A stretch of 36,952 nucleotides of DNA, taken from IMG/VR virus record IMGVR_UViG_3300022868_000893, positions 1 to 36,952 of that record. One strand, written 5' to 3'. Shown one piece after another: positions 1 to 7,038 of the stretch. Each line of letters begins with the position of its first letter. The stretch's first letter is position 1. The translations under genes were made by a program, and so were the position numbers. The notes under the pieces were generated by a model, which saw nothing but the letters and a program-made list of their open reading frames with translations, did no database searches and was not told the DNA's origin. The stretch comes from a virus.

Positions 1-1760
1 CTAAATTAATTGAAGAAACTTCAACAAGTATAGATGATTTAATTGTCTTGGGATTATTATTAATATCTGATACTATTGTTGGCAGTGAAATAATAACAAT
101 CTTAACAAATTTAAATATAACTGAAACGGGTTCATTAATTTCAACATTAAGTATATTATCACAACTTGCTTTATCTGAAACAGCAACAGGTACAGATTTA
201 ATATCAATTTTAAGTAGTTTATCTATAACAGATACTTCAAGTGCAGTAGATGTAATTTCTATATTAGGACAAATATTAATTAGTGATACCTCTACTTCTA
301 CTGAAAAAATATTAGGATTATTTACAAAGATTATAGAAGATACTTCTACATCTTCAGAAACAATAAGTTTAATAAATAGTTTCTTATTATTTGATAGTTT
401 AAGTGGAGTTGATATAATAACATTATTAGCTTCATTAAATATAATTGATACTGGGGCATTGGTAGAAGCAATAAATATTATTTCTAATTTATTAATATCA
501 GATACATTTTCTGGGCTTATGGTAATAGAAGTATTAAATTTATTTAGTTTATCTGATACAGTTTCTGGTTCTGATTTAGTAACAATTCTTAGTAGTTTAT
601 CAGTAGCAGAGTCAGGAAACTTTACAGAATTACTATTGGGAACATATACAAAATTAATTACAGAAGTAGGAAGTGCTTCTGAAGTATTAGCAGTTTTAGG
701 AAGTATAAATATATCAGATGAAGGAACTTTAGCAGATGCATTAACTATATTATCTACATTAACAATTACCGATGTTGGAAGTTTATCAGATATAGTAAGT
801 ATATTAAACAGATTAAGCATATCAGATTCAAGTACAGGTAATGACTTACTGGGATTTTTAGTACAATTATCTATTTTAGATTCTAGCTCTGCTGTAGATG
901 TTATTAACGTTTTAGGTTCACTTTCTATAACAGACACAGGGACATTTGATGACAAGATATTAGGAGGATTTACAAAACTGGTAACTGATTTATCTAGCTC
1001 TTCTGAAATATTATCTATACTAAATCAATTTAGTATATCAGATACGGCTTCAAGTTCTGAATTGCTATCTATAATTATTGAATTATTAATATCTGATACT
1101 TCTAATTCAAGTGAATTAATAAGTGTTGTCGATTCATTAATTAGTAAATCTGTACAAGATACAGGAACATTAGGAGACGCAATAAATATATTATCAGCCT
1201 TAACAGTATTAGATTCAGGTGCTTTAACAGACGTTCTTTCTATAATGAATCAGTTTGCAATATCAGATTCTGCTACTTCTTTATCAGTAATAAATATTGT
1301 AAGTATGTTGTCGGTTTTAGATAATATAAATTATTCTGAAGCAATTTCAACATTTACTGGGATGTTAGTTTCTGATATTGGTGTAAGTAGTGGGATTATA
1401 AACATTATTGCAAAACTTGATTTAACTGAAGCAGGAGTATTTGAATCATTTATTTCAGCAATAACTATAGGTGTTATCTCTGATGTTGGAATTTCTGAAA
1501 GCACAATAGAATTAGAGGTAGGTGTTTCATTAATTGATTCAGCAGTATTTGAGGAACAATTTGAAATTCTAGCTGATTTATTTTTAACAGATACCGCAAC
1601 AGGGATAGATACATTTACAGTATCTTGGTTCGTTAAAGTAATATCAACTGTATTTTCAGAATATATCTCTCAAACAATTACTTCATCTGAATACATAACT
1701 CAAGCAATAGTATTTTCAGGATATATAACTCAAATAATTACAACCGAAGATAGTAATTAA
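1..1760 (+). CDS. Repeat-rich tail/adhesin-like protein, 5' end missing
   Basis: The reading frame is open from base 3, and the residues before the first possible start codon (TTG at 48) already fit the repeat pattern, so this is the C-terminal part of a longer protein. From base 9 to about 1637 it is an array of about thirty 18-residue units. A typical unit begins I-S-D-T-x-S-x-S and ends I-L-x-x-L-S, so polar, Thr/Ser/Gly-rich halves alternate with aliphatic halves, as expected for a fibrous beta or beta-alpha repeat stack. Every sixth unit has a variant end such as LGLFTKI, LGTYTKL or LGGFTKL. The last 30 residues before the end form three 10-residue repeats around E-Y-I-(S/T)-Q. There is no Cys, membrane segment or enzyme motif. 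Next to capsid and virion genes it is most likely a tail fibre, tail sheath decoration or host-adhesion protein. That role is inferred; the repeats are observed. Confidence 0.7.
   Translation, partial: KLIEETSTSIDDLIVLGLLLISDTIVGSEIITILTNLNITETGSLISTLSILSQLALSETATGTDLISILSSLSITDTSSAVDVISILGQILISDTSTSTEKILGLFTKIIEDTSTSSETISLINSFLLFDSLSGVDIITLLASLNIIDTGALVEAINIISNLLISDTFSGLMVIEVLNLFSLSDTVSGSDLVTILSSLSVAESGNFTELLLGTYTKLITEVGSASEVLAVLGSINISDEGTLADALTILSTLTITDVGSLSDIVSILNRLSISDSSTGNDLLGFLVQLSILDSSSAVDVINVLGSLSITDTGTFDDKILGGFTKLVTDLSSSSEILSILNQFSISDTASSSELLSIIIELLISDTSNSSELISVVDSLISKSVQDTGTLGDAINILSALTVLDSGALTDVLSIMNQFAISDSATSLSVINIVSMLSVLDNINYSEAISTFTGMLVSDIGVSSGIINIIAKLDLTEAGVFESFISAITIGVISDVGISESTIELEVGVSLIDSAVFEEQFEILADLFLTDTATGIDTFTVSWFVKVISTVFSEYISQTITSSEYITQAIVFSGYITQIITTEDSN
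9..1637 (+). repeat. Array of ~30 coding 54-bp (18-residue) repeats
   Basis: About 30 consecutive protein repeats of exactly 18 residues can be lined up on the motif (I/L/V)-(S/T)-(D/E)-T at the start of each. Only one unit, near base 1130-1150, carries a three-residue insertion. A second level is visible: units ending in (F/Y)TK(L/I) recur every six units (108 residues, 324 bp), with one further related unit (FTGML) one unit out of register near the end. The repeats are diverged at DNA level, so this is an old protein repeat, not a recent tandem DNA expansion. Confidence 0.85.
1653..1742 (+). repeat. Three 10-residue terminal repeats
   Basis: Directly after the 18-residue array the protein switches to three 10-residue units: FSEYISQTIT, SSEYITQAIV and FSGYITQIIT. 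The period differs from the preceding array, so this looks like a separate terminal element, for instance a cap or an attachment or trimerisation motif. Confidence 0.7.
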
Positions 1761-1775
1761 GGAGGTGTAAAGAAT

Positions 1776-2051
1776 ATGGCTATTGATAGTTATATTTTAG
1801 GAACAATAGTTAAAGTTCAAAGTGTTGTGAGTCCCGCTAGTCCAGATGCAGTTGTAATAACAATTGTTGATTCAGCTGGAACAACTAAAATAGATGAGGC
1901 TGCTATGACAGCAGACGACACTACTACTTATTTTTATTTATTTCAAAGTGCAACAACAGATGTTGAGGGTAGATTTTATGTTACAATTAAATGTACCAAA
2001 GGAAGTTATGTTGGAATATCAAAAAAAGTGTTTGAATTAAGGAATAGTTAA
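1776..2051 (+). CDS. Small beta-rich virion-associated protein, hypothetical
   Basis: A 91-residue protein with a strong ribosome binding site (AAGGAGGTG at 1759-1767) before the ATG. Alternating hydrophobic and polar residues, the segments VVITIVDSAGTTKID and GRFYVTIKCTKG, and the lack of helix-like heptads suggest a small immunoglobulin-like beta sandwich. Short proteins with a 'Gly-Thr-x-Lys-(I/V)-Asp ... Ala-Met-Thr ... Tyr-x-Tyr' pattern are common beside phage tail-fibre genes, sometimes as baseplate upper-protein-like domains; this comparison is from memory. It follows the repeat protein by 15 bases and its stop overlaps the next start by one base. I infer a structural or accessory virion role; no enzymatic motif is visible. 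Confidence 0.55.
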   Translation: MAIDSYILGTIVKVQSVVSPASPDAVVITIVDSAGTTKIDEAAMTADDTTTYFYLFQSATTDVEGRFYVTIKCTKGSYVGISKKVFELRNS

Positions 2052-2791
2052 TGGAAATAAAGTTGTCTTGTAAAGATGAAAGAAGCATAAAGAAAAACTA
2101 TTGTATAGATTGTGGAAAAGAAATAACAGGTAAAAAATATTGTCAAAAATGTTATTTTGCTTTTGTTAAGACTTTTGGTTTAAATCATAAATATAATTGT
2201 CAATGTGCTTCCTGTTTAACTAAACGAGGAAAATTAAAACATAAAGAAGGGTGTCAATGCTGTTCTTGTAAAGCAAAAAGAGGAGATTATAAAGGCAAGA
2301 ATCATCCCATGTATGGTAAGAAAAGAATTATTACTGAAGAGCAGAGAAGGAACTCAAGCATAAACAATGCTTGTTATTGGAAGGGTAAATGTTTTTCTGA
2401 GGAACATAAAATAAAATTAAGTTTGGCTAAAGTAAACTATGTTCCGTGGATAAAAGGGAAACAGCATACAAAAGAATCGAAGAAACAGATGAGTTTATCT
2501 CATGGGGGTACGGGAATTACAGGAGAATTATCAGAGTATGGTGCAGAATTTGATAATACTAAAAGAGAACAAGTAAGATTTAGAGACCATTATAAGTGTC
2601 GTATGTGTGGGGGTTCTCAAATAGAAAATGAGAAACAATTAGATATTCATCACAAAGATTACGATAAGAAGAATAATAAATGGAATAATTTAATTACTTT
2701 ATGTAGACAATGCCACATGAGAACTAACCATAATAGAAAATATTGGAAGATATATTTTAAAGGAGTTTTAGATGAAGATTTGTGTACTTAA
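2051..2791 (+). CDS. HNH homing endonuclease with NUMOD-type DNA-binding repeats
   Basis: A 246-residue protein in three parts. The N-terminal ~75 residues hold Cys pairs (CIDCG, CQKC, CQCASC, CQCCSC), probably zinc-binding. The middle has NUMOD3-like segments such as GKNHPMYGKK, FSEEHKIKLSLAK and KGKQHTKESKKQMS, which in this family contact DNA. The C-terminal HNH nuclease has the CRMCG zinc knuckle, the catalytic His pair in DIHHKDYD (H200/H201), N-N-x-x-x-L-C-x-x-C-H, and a closing His-rich end. Its ATG overlaps the upstream stop by one base, and its end overlaps the next gene by 20 bases, as free-standing homing endonuclease genes often do. It shares the module CQC-x-x-CKA-x-RG-(D/E)-YKGK with the second endonuclease at 8282-8944. 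A role in mobility, not in virion assembly, is likely. Confidence 0.88.
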   Translation: MEIKLSCKDERSIKKNYCIDCGKEITGKKYCQKCYFAFVKTFGLNHKYNCQCASCLTKRGKLKHKEGCQCCSCKAKRGDYKGKNHPMYGKKRIITEEQRRNSSINNACYWKGKCFSEEHKIKLSLAKVNYVPWIKGKQHTKESKKQMSLSHGGTGITGELSEYGAEFDNTKREQVRFRDHYKCRMCGGSQIENEKQLDIHHKDYDKKNNKWNNLITLCRQCHMRTNHNRKYWKIYFKGVLDEDLCT

Positions 2792-3410
2792 TAACAGCCT
2801 ATCTCCGGCATTTGTAATTAAAACAGAGGATGAAAATATTTTAGTAAACACACCTAAGGGGTTTTATTATTCTTTAGATGATGAAATAGATAGTGTGTTG
2901 TTTACATCAGATGATTTATATCATACTTATGATATTGAACAGCTAAAGTATATTTCTAAAAAGATGTTAATATGTTATGCTTTTAAAGAGTTTATTCCAA
3001 ATCTGAAGAAGCTAATTACAACATATGATTTACCATTAACATTAAAAGAAGTTAAGCCTTATATAGAAATTAAAAAAGGAATTACTACATTATTTTTACA
3101 TAAGAAACCAATAGGTATTTATTCCAATATATCTATGGGGTTAAAATTAAATAATACTGTGATTCTTCCATTGTTTAAGAGTATAACTGATAAGACAAAA
3201 CAACTATTGGACAATACAGATTTAATTTTATTAACATTGAAATATTTAGAAACAGATGAGAAAAATAATTCAAGTTCAGTAGATGAAATGATAAATTTAT
3301 TAAACGACATTAATGTTAAGGAGCTTTGTTTTTTAGGATTAGGTGCAGAACTAAAACATACGTTTGATAGAGAATATTTAAAGGTTGGGAATAAATTAAA
3401 AATAGATTAA
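2772..3410 (+). CDS. Degenerate metallo-beta-lactamase-fold-like protein
   Basis: A 212-residue protein starting at an ATG with AAGGAG eight bases upstream, inside the end of the homing endonuclease gene. The first 60 residues read like the start of a metallo-beta-lactamase fold: a beta-hairpin, then 'ILVNTP', then 'I-D-S-V-L-F-T-S-D-D-L-Y-H-T-Y-D' at about 39-54, where an active enzyme would have T-H-x-H-x-D-H. Around 150-210 an LILLTLKYLE strand, a helix and an ELCFLGLGAEL strand fit the C-terminal half of such a fold. Most metal ligands are absent, so any activity would be altered or lost. The fold assignment is inference from pattern, not a family match I can prove. The position just before the prohead protease suggests an accessory assembly role. 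Confidence 0.4.
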   Translation: MKICVLNNSLSPAFVIKTEDENILVNTPKGFYYSLDDEIDSVLFTSDDLYHTYDIEQLKYISKKMLICYAFKEFIPNLKKLITTYDLPLTLKEVKPYIEIKKGITTLFLHKKPIGIYSNISMGLKLNNTVILPLFKSITDKTKQLLDNTDLILLTLKYLETDEKNNSSSVDEMINLLNDINVKELCFLGLGAELKHTFDREYLKVGNKLKID

Positions 3411-3500
3411 AATTTTTCCACATTATATTTTCTTTATTTATATATGAAAAACATATTTGAAAAAAATCATTTTATGAAACTTTGTACCGAGGAGTTAAAC

Positions 3501-5945
3501 ATGCAGAGAGAACACTATAGTCCTAATGCTAAATTCAATTTTGATTTTGCATTAAAGACTAAAGCAAAAGACGATTCTGGATTTTTTGTTGTGGGGTTTG
3601 CTTCAACACCAGGATTAGATAGACATGGCGAAATAATTTCAGAAGAAGCTTTAAAAAAAGCAGCTTCTAATCTATTAAAGAAACCTAATAATGTTCTATT
3701 TTTAAATCACAATTATGATAGACCTATTGGTGTTATTCAAGAGAGTGCTTATGTTTCTGGTGGTCTGATGATTAAAGCTAAGATTTCTAATACAGAACCA
3801 GTATTAAGGGAACAAATTTCAGAGGGGCTTTGGAATGCTTTTTCAATTGGCGGTATAGTTAAAGAAGCTGAAGAAATAAAAAATAAAGAAGATGATTTAA
3901 TAGGATATAAAATTACAGAAATTGAATTGGTTGAAGTTTCATTAGTTGGTGTTCCAGCCAACCCAGAAGCTACACTATTAGAAGTAATTTCAAAAAGTTT
4001 ATTTGATAAAAATGCTAAGATAGTTAATAATTCTATTGAAGCAGTAGTAAAATCTAATAAAGTAATAGTAGTTAAGGAAAAAGAAATTGTAGATTTAAAA
4101 GAGGTGTATGCTTTAGGAGGCTCAAGAAAATCAGAAGATTATGTTACTAAGGATATATTTAGTAATTTTTTAAATGAAGAATCTCATAAACAAAAAGTTA
4201 TTACTCAGTCATATAATTATTTTAAATTAGCACTTATCTCAAAAGCAATACAAGAATATATAGGTACAGCTGGTTGGGTTTGCAAAGAAATTATAAATAT
4301 AAATCCATATAATAGTAACGATAGAACTAGACCAGTATTTAGTAATTTACAAACTTCTAGAGATATTAAAGAGGAATTACTTGTAGACGGCTATTTTTGC
4401 TTAGAAAAAGGAAATGATAAATTAGTTGTTGGTGTTTTTCCTGCATGGTCTTGTTTTTATACAGCAATTTACTCTGATAGTTCTTCAAAAGATTTAGCTA
4501 GTAATTTTGTTACTGGTTATGAAACTTGGGCAAAAGAAAATAATTTCTTTATTGGAGAAAAGATAACAGCTAAAGGGGAATTTTTAGATATTCCCGATAT
4601 GGATTTTGATACTGTTAAACTACCAGCAGACCAAAAGAAAGCAATTAAAGTTGGAGCATTAGAGTTCTTTAATAAAAAAGATATTTATATAAAAAATAAT
4701 CTTCCATTTAAAAGGGGATTGATTTTTGCAGGAGAGCCGGGAACTGGTAAAACATTAACTGGTAAAGCATTATTAAATAAATCAGAGAGTACTTTTATTT
4801 GGGTTACATCTGCAGATTTATCAAATAGCTATGGTGATATTAATTCAAAGGCATTTAAACAATATTTAGAAATGGCTAAAGAATTATCACCTTGTATATT
4901 ATTTGCTGAAGATGTAGATGATTATTTAGATTCTAAATCAGCCGTAGATACAATCAAAACACAAATGGATGGTTTAAATTCTATGGATGGTGTAGTTACT
5001 ATATTATGTACTAACTACCCAGAAAGTATTCCTAAATCTTTAATTGATAGACCTAGTAGATTTGATGATGTTATAAAGTTTGAATTGCCAGATGAAGAAT
5101 TAAGACTTGAAATATTAGAAGCACACATGAAAAGCGTAACAATAAAGGATAGAGATACAGCATTAAAAACAATAGCTAAAAAATCAGAAGGATTAACAGG
5201 GGCTCATTTAAAAGAAGTTGCTGTATACAGTATTTTATTAGCAGCAGATGATAATAATAGAGAAGAAATTAATTTAAAAGATTTAAATAAGGCTTTAGAT
5301 AAGGTTTTAAAGACAAGAGAATTAATTAACAATATGGTTGAAAAGAAAAAATATGTACAAGATATTAGAAAGTTTACACTTGGAGGTGAAATCATGAATA
5401 AGGAAATTAAGAAGAAAACTGAAAAAGTAGAAGAAGTAAAAGAAGAAAAAGTTGAAGAAGTAAAAGATGTAGAAGATGTTAAGACTGAAAAGGTTGAAGA
5501 CGAAAATATAGAAGTTAAAGAAGAAAAAGTTGTTGAAGAGGAAAAGAAAGAAGACGTTGAAGACGTTGAAGAAAAAGTTGAAGAGGTAGTGGAAGAAAAG
5601 GAATTTAATTTAGAAGAAACCTTAAAAGCTATCAATACAAAGTTGGACTCTTTTAGCACTTTAGTTGCAGATATTAAAGCAATTAAAGAAGCAACTGTTA
5701 CTGCGGTTAAATCTGAAAAGCTTGATGAAGCCGAAGAGGAAGTTGAAGAAGTGAAAGAAATTAAGCCTAAGAGAAAAGCTGTAATTGTTGAAGAAAAAGG
5801 AACAGAAGAAGAAGCACTTCTTAAACAGTTGGAAGAGATGTCATTAAAAGAAATTATGGAAACTCCGGCTGTTTGGGATAAGTTAGATAAAGATATGCAA
5901 AAAGAAATAAAAAATAAGTATGTTGTTGAAAGTTTAGTAAAATAA
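3501..5945 (+). CDS. Prohead protease - AAA+ ATPase - scaffold fusion protein
   Basis: One uninterrupted frame with three parts. Residues ~15-165 match an HK97-type (S78/U35) prohead protease: FLNHNYDRPIG with catalytic His70, FSIGG with Ser115, and ELVEVSLVGVPANPEA with Glu145. After a ~200-residue spacer, residues ~370-620 are an AAA+ ATPase: Walker A GEPGTGKT (411-418), Walker B ILFAEDVDD with the acidic pair as Glu470-Asp471, sensor CTNYPES, then DRPSRFDD with two candidate arginine fingers (R517, R520), and a lid helix region. ED instead of DE in Walker B, and the preceding LPFKRGLIFAGEPG, are reminiscent of BCS1-type AAA proteins. Residues 632-814 are Glu/Lys/Val-rich and scaffold-like. 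The ATG at 3501 has GAGGAG six bases upstream. An earlier in-frame ATG at 3444 has no ribosome binding site, so 3501 is preferred. The major capsid gene follows. The fusion of an unfoldase-like ATPase to a capsid protease is unusual. Confidence 0.85.
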   Translation: MQREHYSPNAKFNFDFALKTKAKDDSGFFVVGFASTPGLDRHGEIISEEALKKAASNLLKKPNNVLFLNHNYDRPIGVIQESAYVSGGLMIKAKISNTEPVLREQISEGLWNAFSIGGIVKEAEEIKNKEDDLIGYKITEIELVEVSLVGVPANPEATLLEVISKSLFDKNAKIVNNSIEAVVKSNKVIVVKEKEIVDLKEVYALGGSRKSEDYVTKDIFSNFLNEESHKQKVITQSYNYFKLALISKAIQEYIGTAGWVCKEIININPYNSNDRTRPVFSNLQTSRDIKEELLVDGYFCLEKGNDKLVVGVFPAWSCFYTAIYSDSSSKDLASNFVTGYETWAKENNFFIGEKITAKGEFLDIPDMDFDTVKLPADQKKAIKVGALEFFNKKDIYIKNNLPFKRGLIFAGEPGTGKTLTGKALLNKSESTFIWVTSADLSNSYGDINSKAFKQYLEMAKELSPCILFAEDVDDYLDSKSAVDTIKTQMDGLNSMDGVVTILCTNYPESIPKSLIDRPSRFDDVIKFELPDEELRLEILEAHMKSVTIKDRDTALKTIAKKSEGLTGAHLKEVAVYSILLAADDNNREEINLKDLNKALDKVLKTRELINNMVEKKKYVQDIRKFTLGGEIMNKEIKKKTEKVEEVKEEKVEEVKDVEDVKTEKVEDENIEVKEEKVVEEEKKEDVEDVEEKVEEVVEEKEFNLEETLKAINTKLDSFSTLVADIKAIKEATVTAVKSEKLDEAEEEVEEVKEIKPKRKAVIVEEKGTEEEALLKQLEEMSLKEIMETPAVWDKLDKDMQKEIKNKYVVESLVK
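5382..5388 (+). promoter_or_regulatory. Internal ribosome binding site for nested scaffold
   Basis: GGAGGTG lies five bases before an in-frame ATG (5394) inside the protease-AAA-scaffold gene, exactly where the AAA domain ends and the Glu-rich region begins. It is as strong as the sites used by neighbouring genes. Confidence 0.65.
5394..5945 (+). CDS. Nested in-frame scaffolding protein (internal start)
   Basis: An in-frame internal ATG with a strong Shine-Dalgarno site would give a 183-residue protein identical to the C-terminal part of the fusion. It starts MNKEIKKKTEKVEE and runs through about 80 residues of Glu/Lys/Val/Asp repeats. A helical, coiled-coil-like segment (about 75-115 of this product) follows, then a second acidic stretch and a conserved-looking helical end (LLKQLEEMSLKEIMETP). 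This composition is typical of phage scaffolds. The layout parallels lambda, where scaffold Nu3 is translated from an internal start within protease gene C and shares its C terminus. Expression is inferred from the sequence signal only. It lies just upstream of the major capsid gene, as scaffolds usually do. Confidence 0.6.
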   Translation: MNKEIKKKTEKVEEVKEEKVEEVKDVEDVKTEKVEDENIEVKEEKVVEEEKKEDVEDVEEKVEEVVEEKEFNLEETLKAINTKLDSFSTLVADIKAIKEATVTAVKSEKLDEAEEEVEEVKEIKPKRKAVIVEEKGTEEEALLKQLEEMSLKEIMETPAVWDKLDKDMQKEIKNKYVVESLVK

Positions 5946-5983
5946 AAAATTTAAAAATCTAGAAAATAAGGAGGTACAACTCA

Positions 5984-6982
5984 ATGGATATAGACTTAAG
6001 AAAGAAATTTCTACAATCATTACTACGTAAAACAGCTATGGCTTCAGACACTAATTTATATGTAGATGATAGTACTGGAGAAAGTTACTTACCTAAACCT
6101 ATCGCTGATGAGATTATCAAAGAAGTATATGAGAGAAATATTGCGAGACAATTATTTAGAACTATAAACGTTCCAGGTAAAACTTTATCAATACCTTCTG
6201 TTGCATACGACGATGAAAATATTTATCAAGTAGGAACAGGTGTGGGTACTTCAACAGTTGTTGGTGATGACAACTCTAAACAGTTAGAATATTCAACTTC
6301 TGCAGTTGTATTAAAACCAGGTAAGTTAGCTGCAAAAGCCGAGGTTGCTAATGATGATATTAATGACGCAAGTTTAATGGTCGTTGATTTAATCTTAGAA
6401 GCTTTTGGTACTGCTTTTGCTAGAGCTGAAGAGAAGGCAATGATTTCTGCTACTGCTCAAGATGCTACTTCATCTGATTATACAAGTTTAGTAGAAGGAT
6501 TATTCTATTCTGCAGCTGACGCTCAGAAGAATACTGATACTGTTACTATTAATGCTTCCACAGATTATGGTATGACAGACGGTATTTCTGAAGGTATTAA
6601 AAACTTAGGTGTTCATGCTAGAGGAGATGTTGTTTTAATCTGCTCTGATAAGTTCGCTCATCAGTTAAGAATTGATAGAGGTGTTAAGAATGATGTTTTT
6701 GGTACAGCTCAGGTTGTTCAAAAAGGTTCATTACCTAAAATCTACGGCGTTGAAGTTTACTCATCTTCATATGTTGATGATATTGATTCTAATAAGGCTA
6801 TTCTTATACCTAAATCTGAGCCATTAATTGGTCAGGGTAGAGGCGTACAGATTAGACGTAAAGAAGATATCGAAAGAGATAGTCAGATTTTTGTTTGTTT
6901 TGAAAGATTTGATTTTACTCTTAGACATATGACTTCTAGTAAATGGGATGCGATTGTCCGTATGGATATTACTCAATCCTAG
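5984..6982 (+). CDS. Major capsid protein, HK97 fold
   Basis: A 332-residue protein with a perfect AGGAGG before its ATG, directly after the protease/scaffold gene. The N terminus is helical and charged, followed by YLPKPIADEIIKEVYERN, a typical start of the capsid E-loop and P-domain region. Further signs are a basic/acidic E-loop-like stretch, VLKPGKLAAKAEVANDDIND (spine helix start), FGTAFARAEEKAMISATA, an A-domain strand region around GVEVYSSSYVDD, and a closing beta-rich FERFDFTLRHM. These fit the phage major capsid family with the HK97 fold. Codon choice looks more C-containing than in neighbours, consistent with high expression. A strong intrinsic terminator begins 13 bases after the stop. 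Cleavage of the N terminus by the upstream protease is possible but cannot be seen. Confidence 0.88.
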   Translation: MDIDLRKKFLQSLLRKTAMASDTNLYVDDSTGESYLPKPIADEIIKEVYERNIARQLFRTINVPGKTLSIPSVAYDDENIYQVGTGVGTSTVVGDDNSKQLEYSTSAVVLKPGKLAAKAEVANDDINDASLMVVDLILEAFGTAFARAEEKAMISATAQDATSSDYTSLVEGLFYSAADAQKNTDTVTINASTDYGMTDGISEGIKNLGVHARGDVVLICSDKFAHQLRIDRGVKNDVFGTAQVVQKGSLPKIYGVEVYSSSYVDDIDSNKAILIPKSEPLIGQGRGVQIRRKEDIERDSQIFVCFERFDFTLRHMTSSKWDAIVRMDITQS

Positions 6983-6995
6983 GATAAAAATCAAT

Positions 6996-7020
6996 AGGGG
7001 GAGTTTTGTCTCCCCCTTTT
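6996..7020 (+). terminator. Intrinsic terminator after the capsid gene
   Basis: The perfect stem GGGGGAG (6997-7003) pairs with CTCCCCC (7010-7016) around the loop TTTTGT and is followed by TTTTAAATTT. In this AT-rich genome a seven-pair stem with five G-C pairs in a row is striking. It should end the capsid transcript before the glycosyltransferase cluster. Confidence 0.88.
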
Positions 7021-7038
7021 AAATTTAGGAGTAATGTA

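Noticed and set aside
9-1637. Regular repeats read as a possible CRISPR array
   Set aside because: The 54-bp units are diverged in DNA but regular in protein, without identical repeats or unique spacers; this is a protein repeat.
5204-5659. A long open frame on the - strand, rich in Ser, Phe and Thr
   Set aside because: It is the mirror of the Glu/Lys codon repeats in the scaffold region; composition is low-complexity and no ribosome binding site or motif is present.
7006-7038. Upstream TTG start of the first GT9 gene
   Set aside because: It falls in the loop of the terminator hairpin and has no ribosome binding site.
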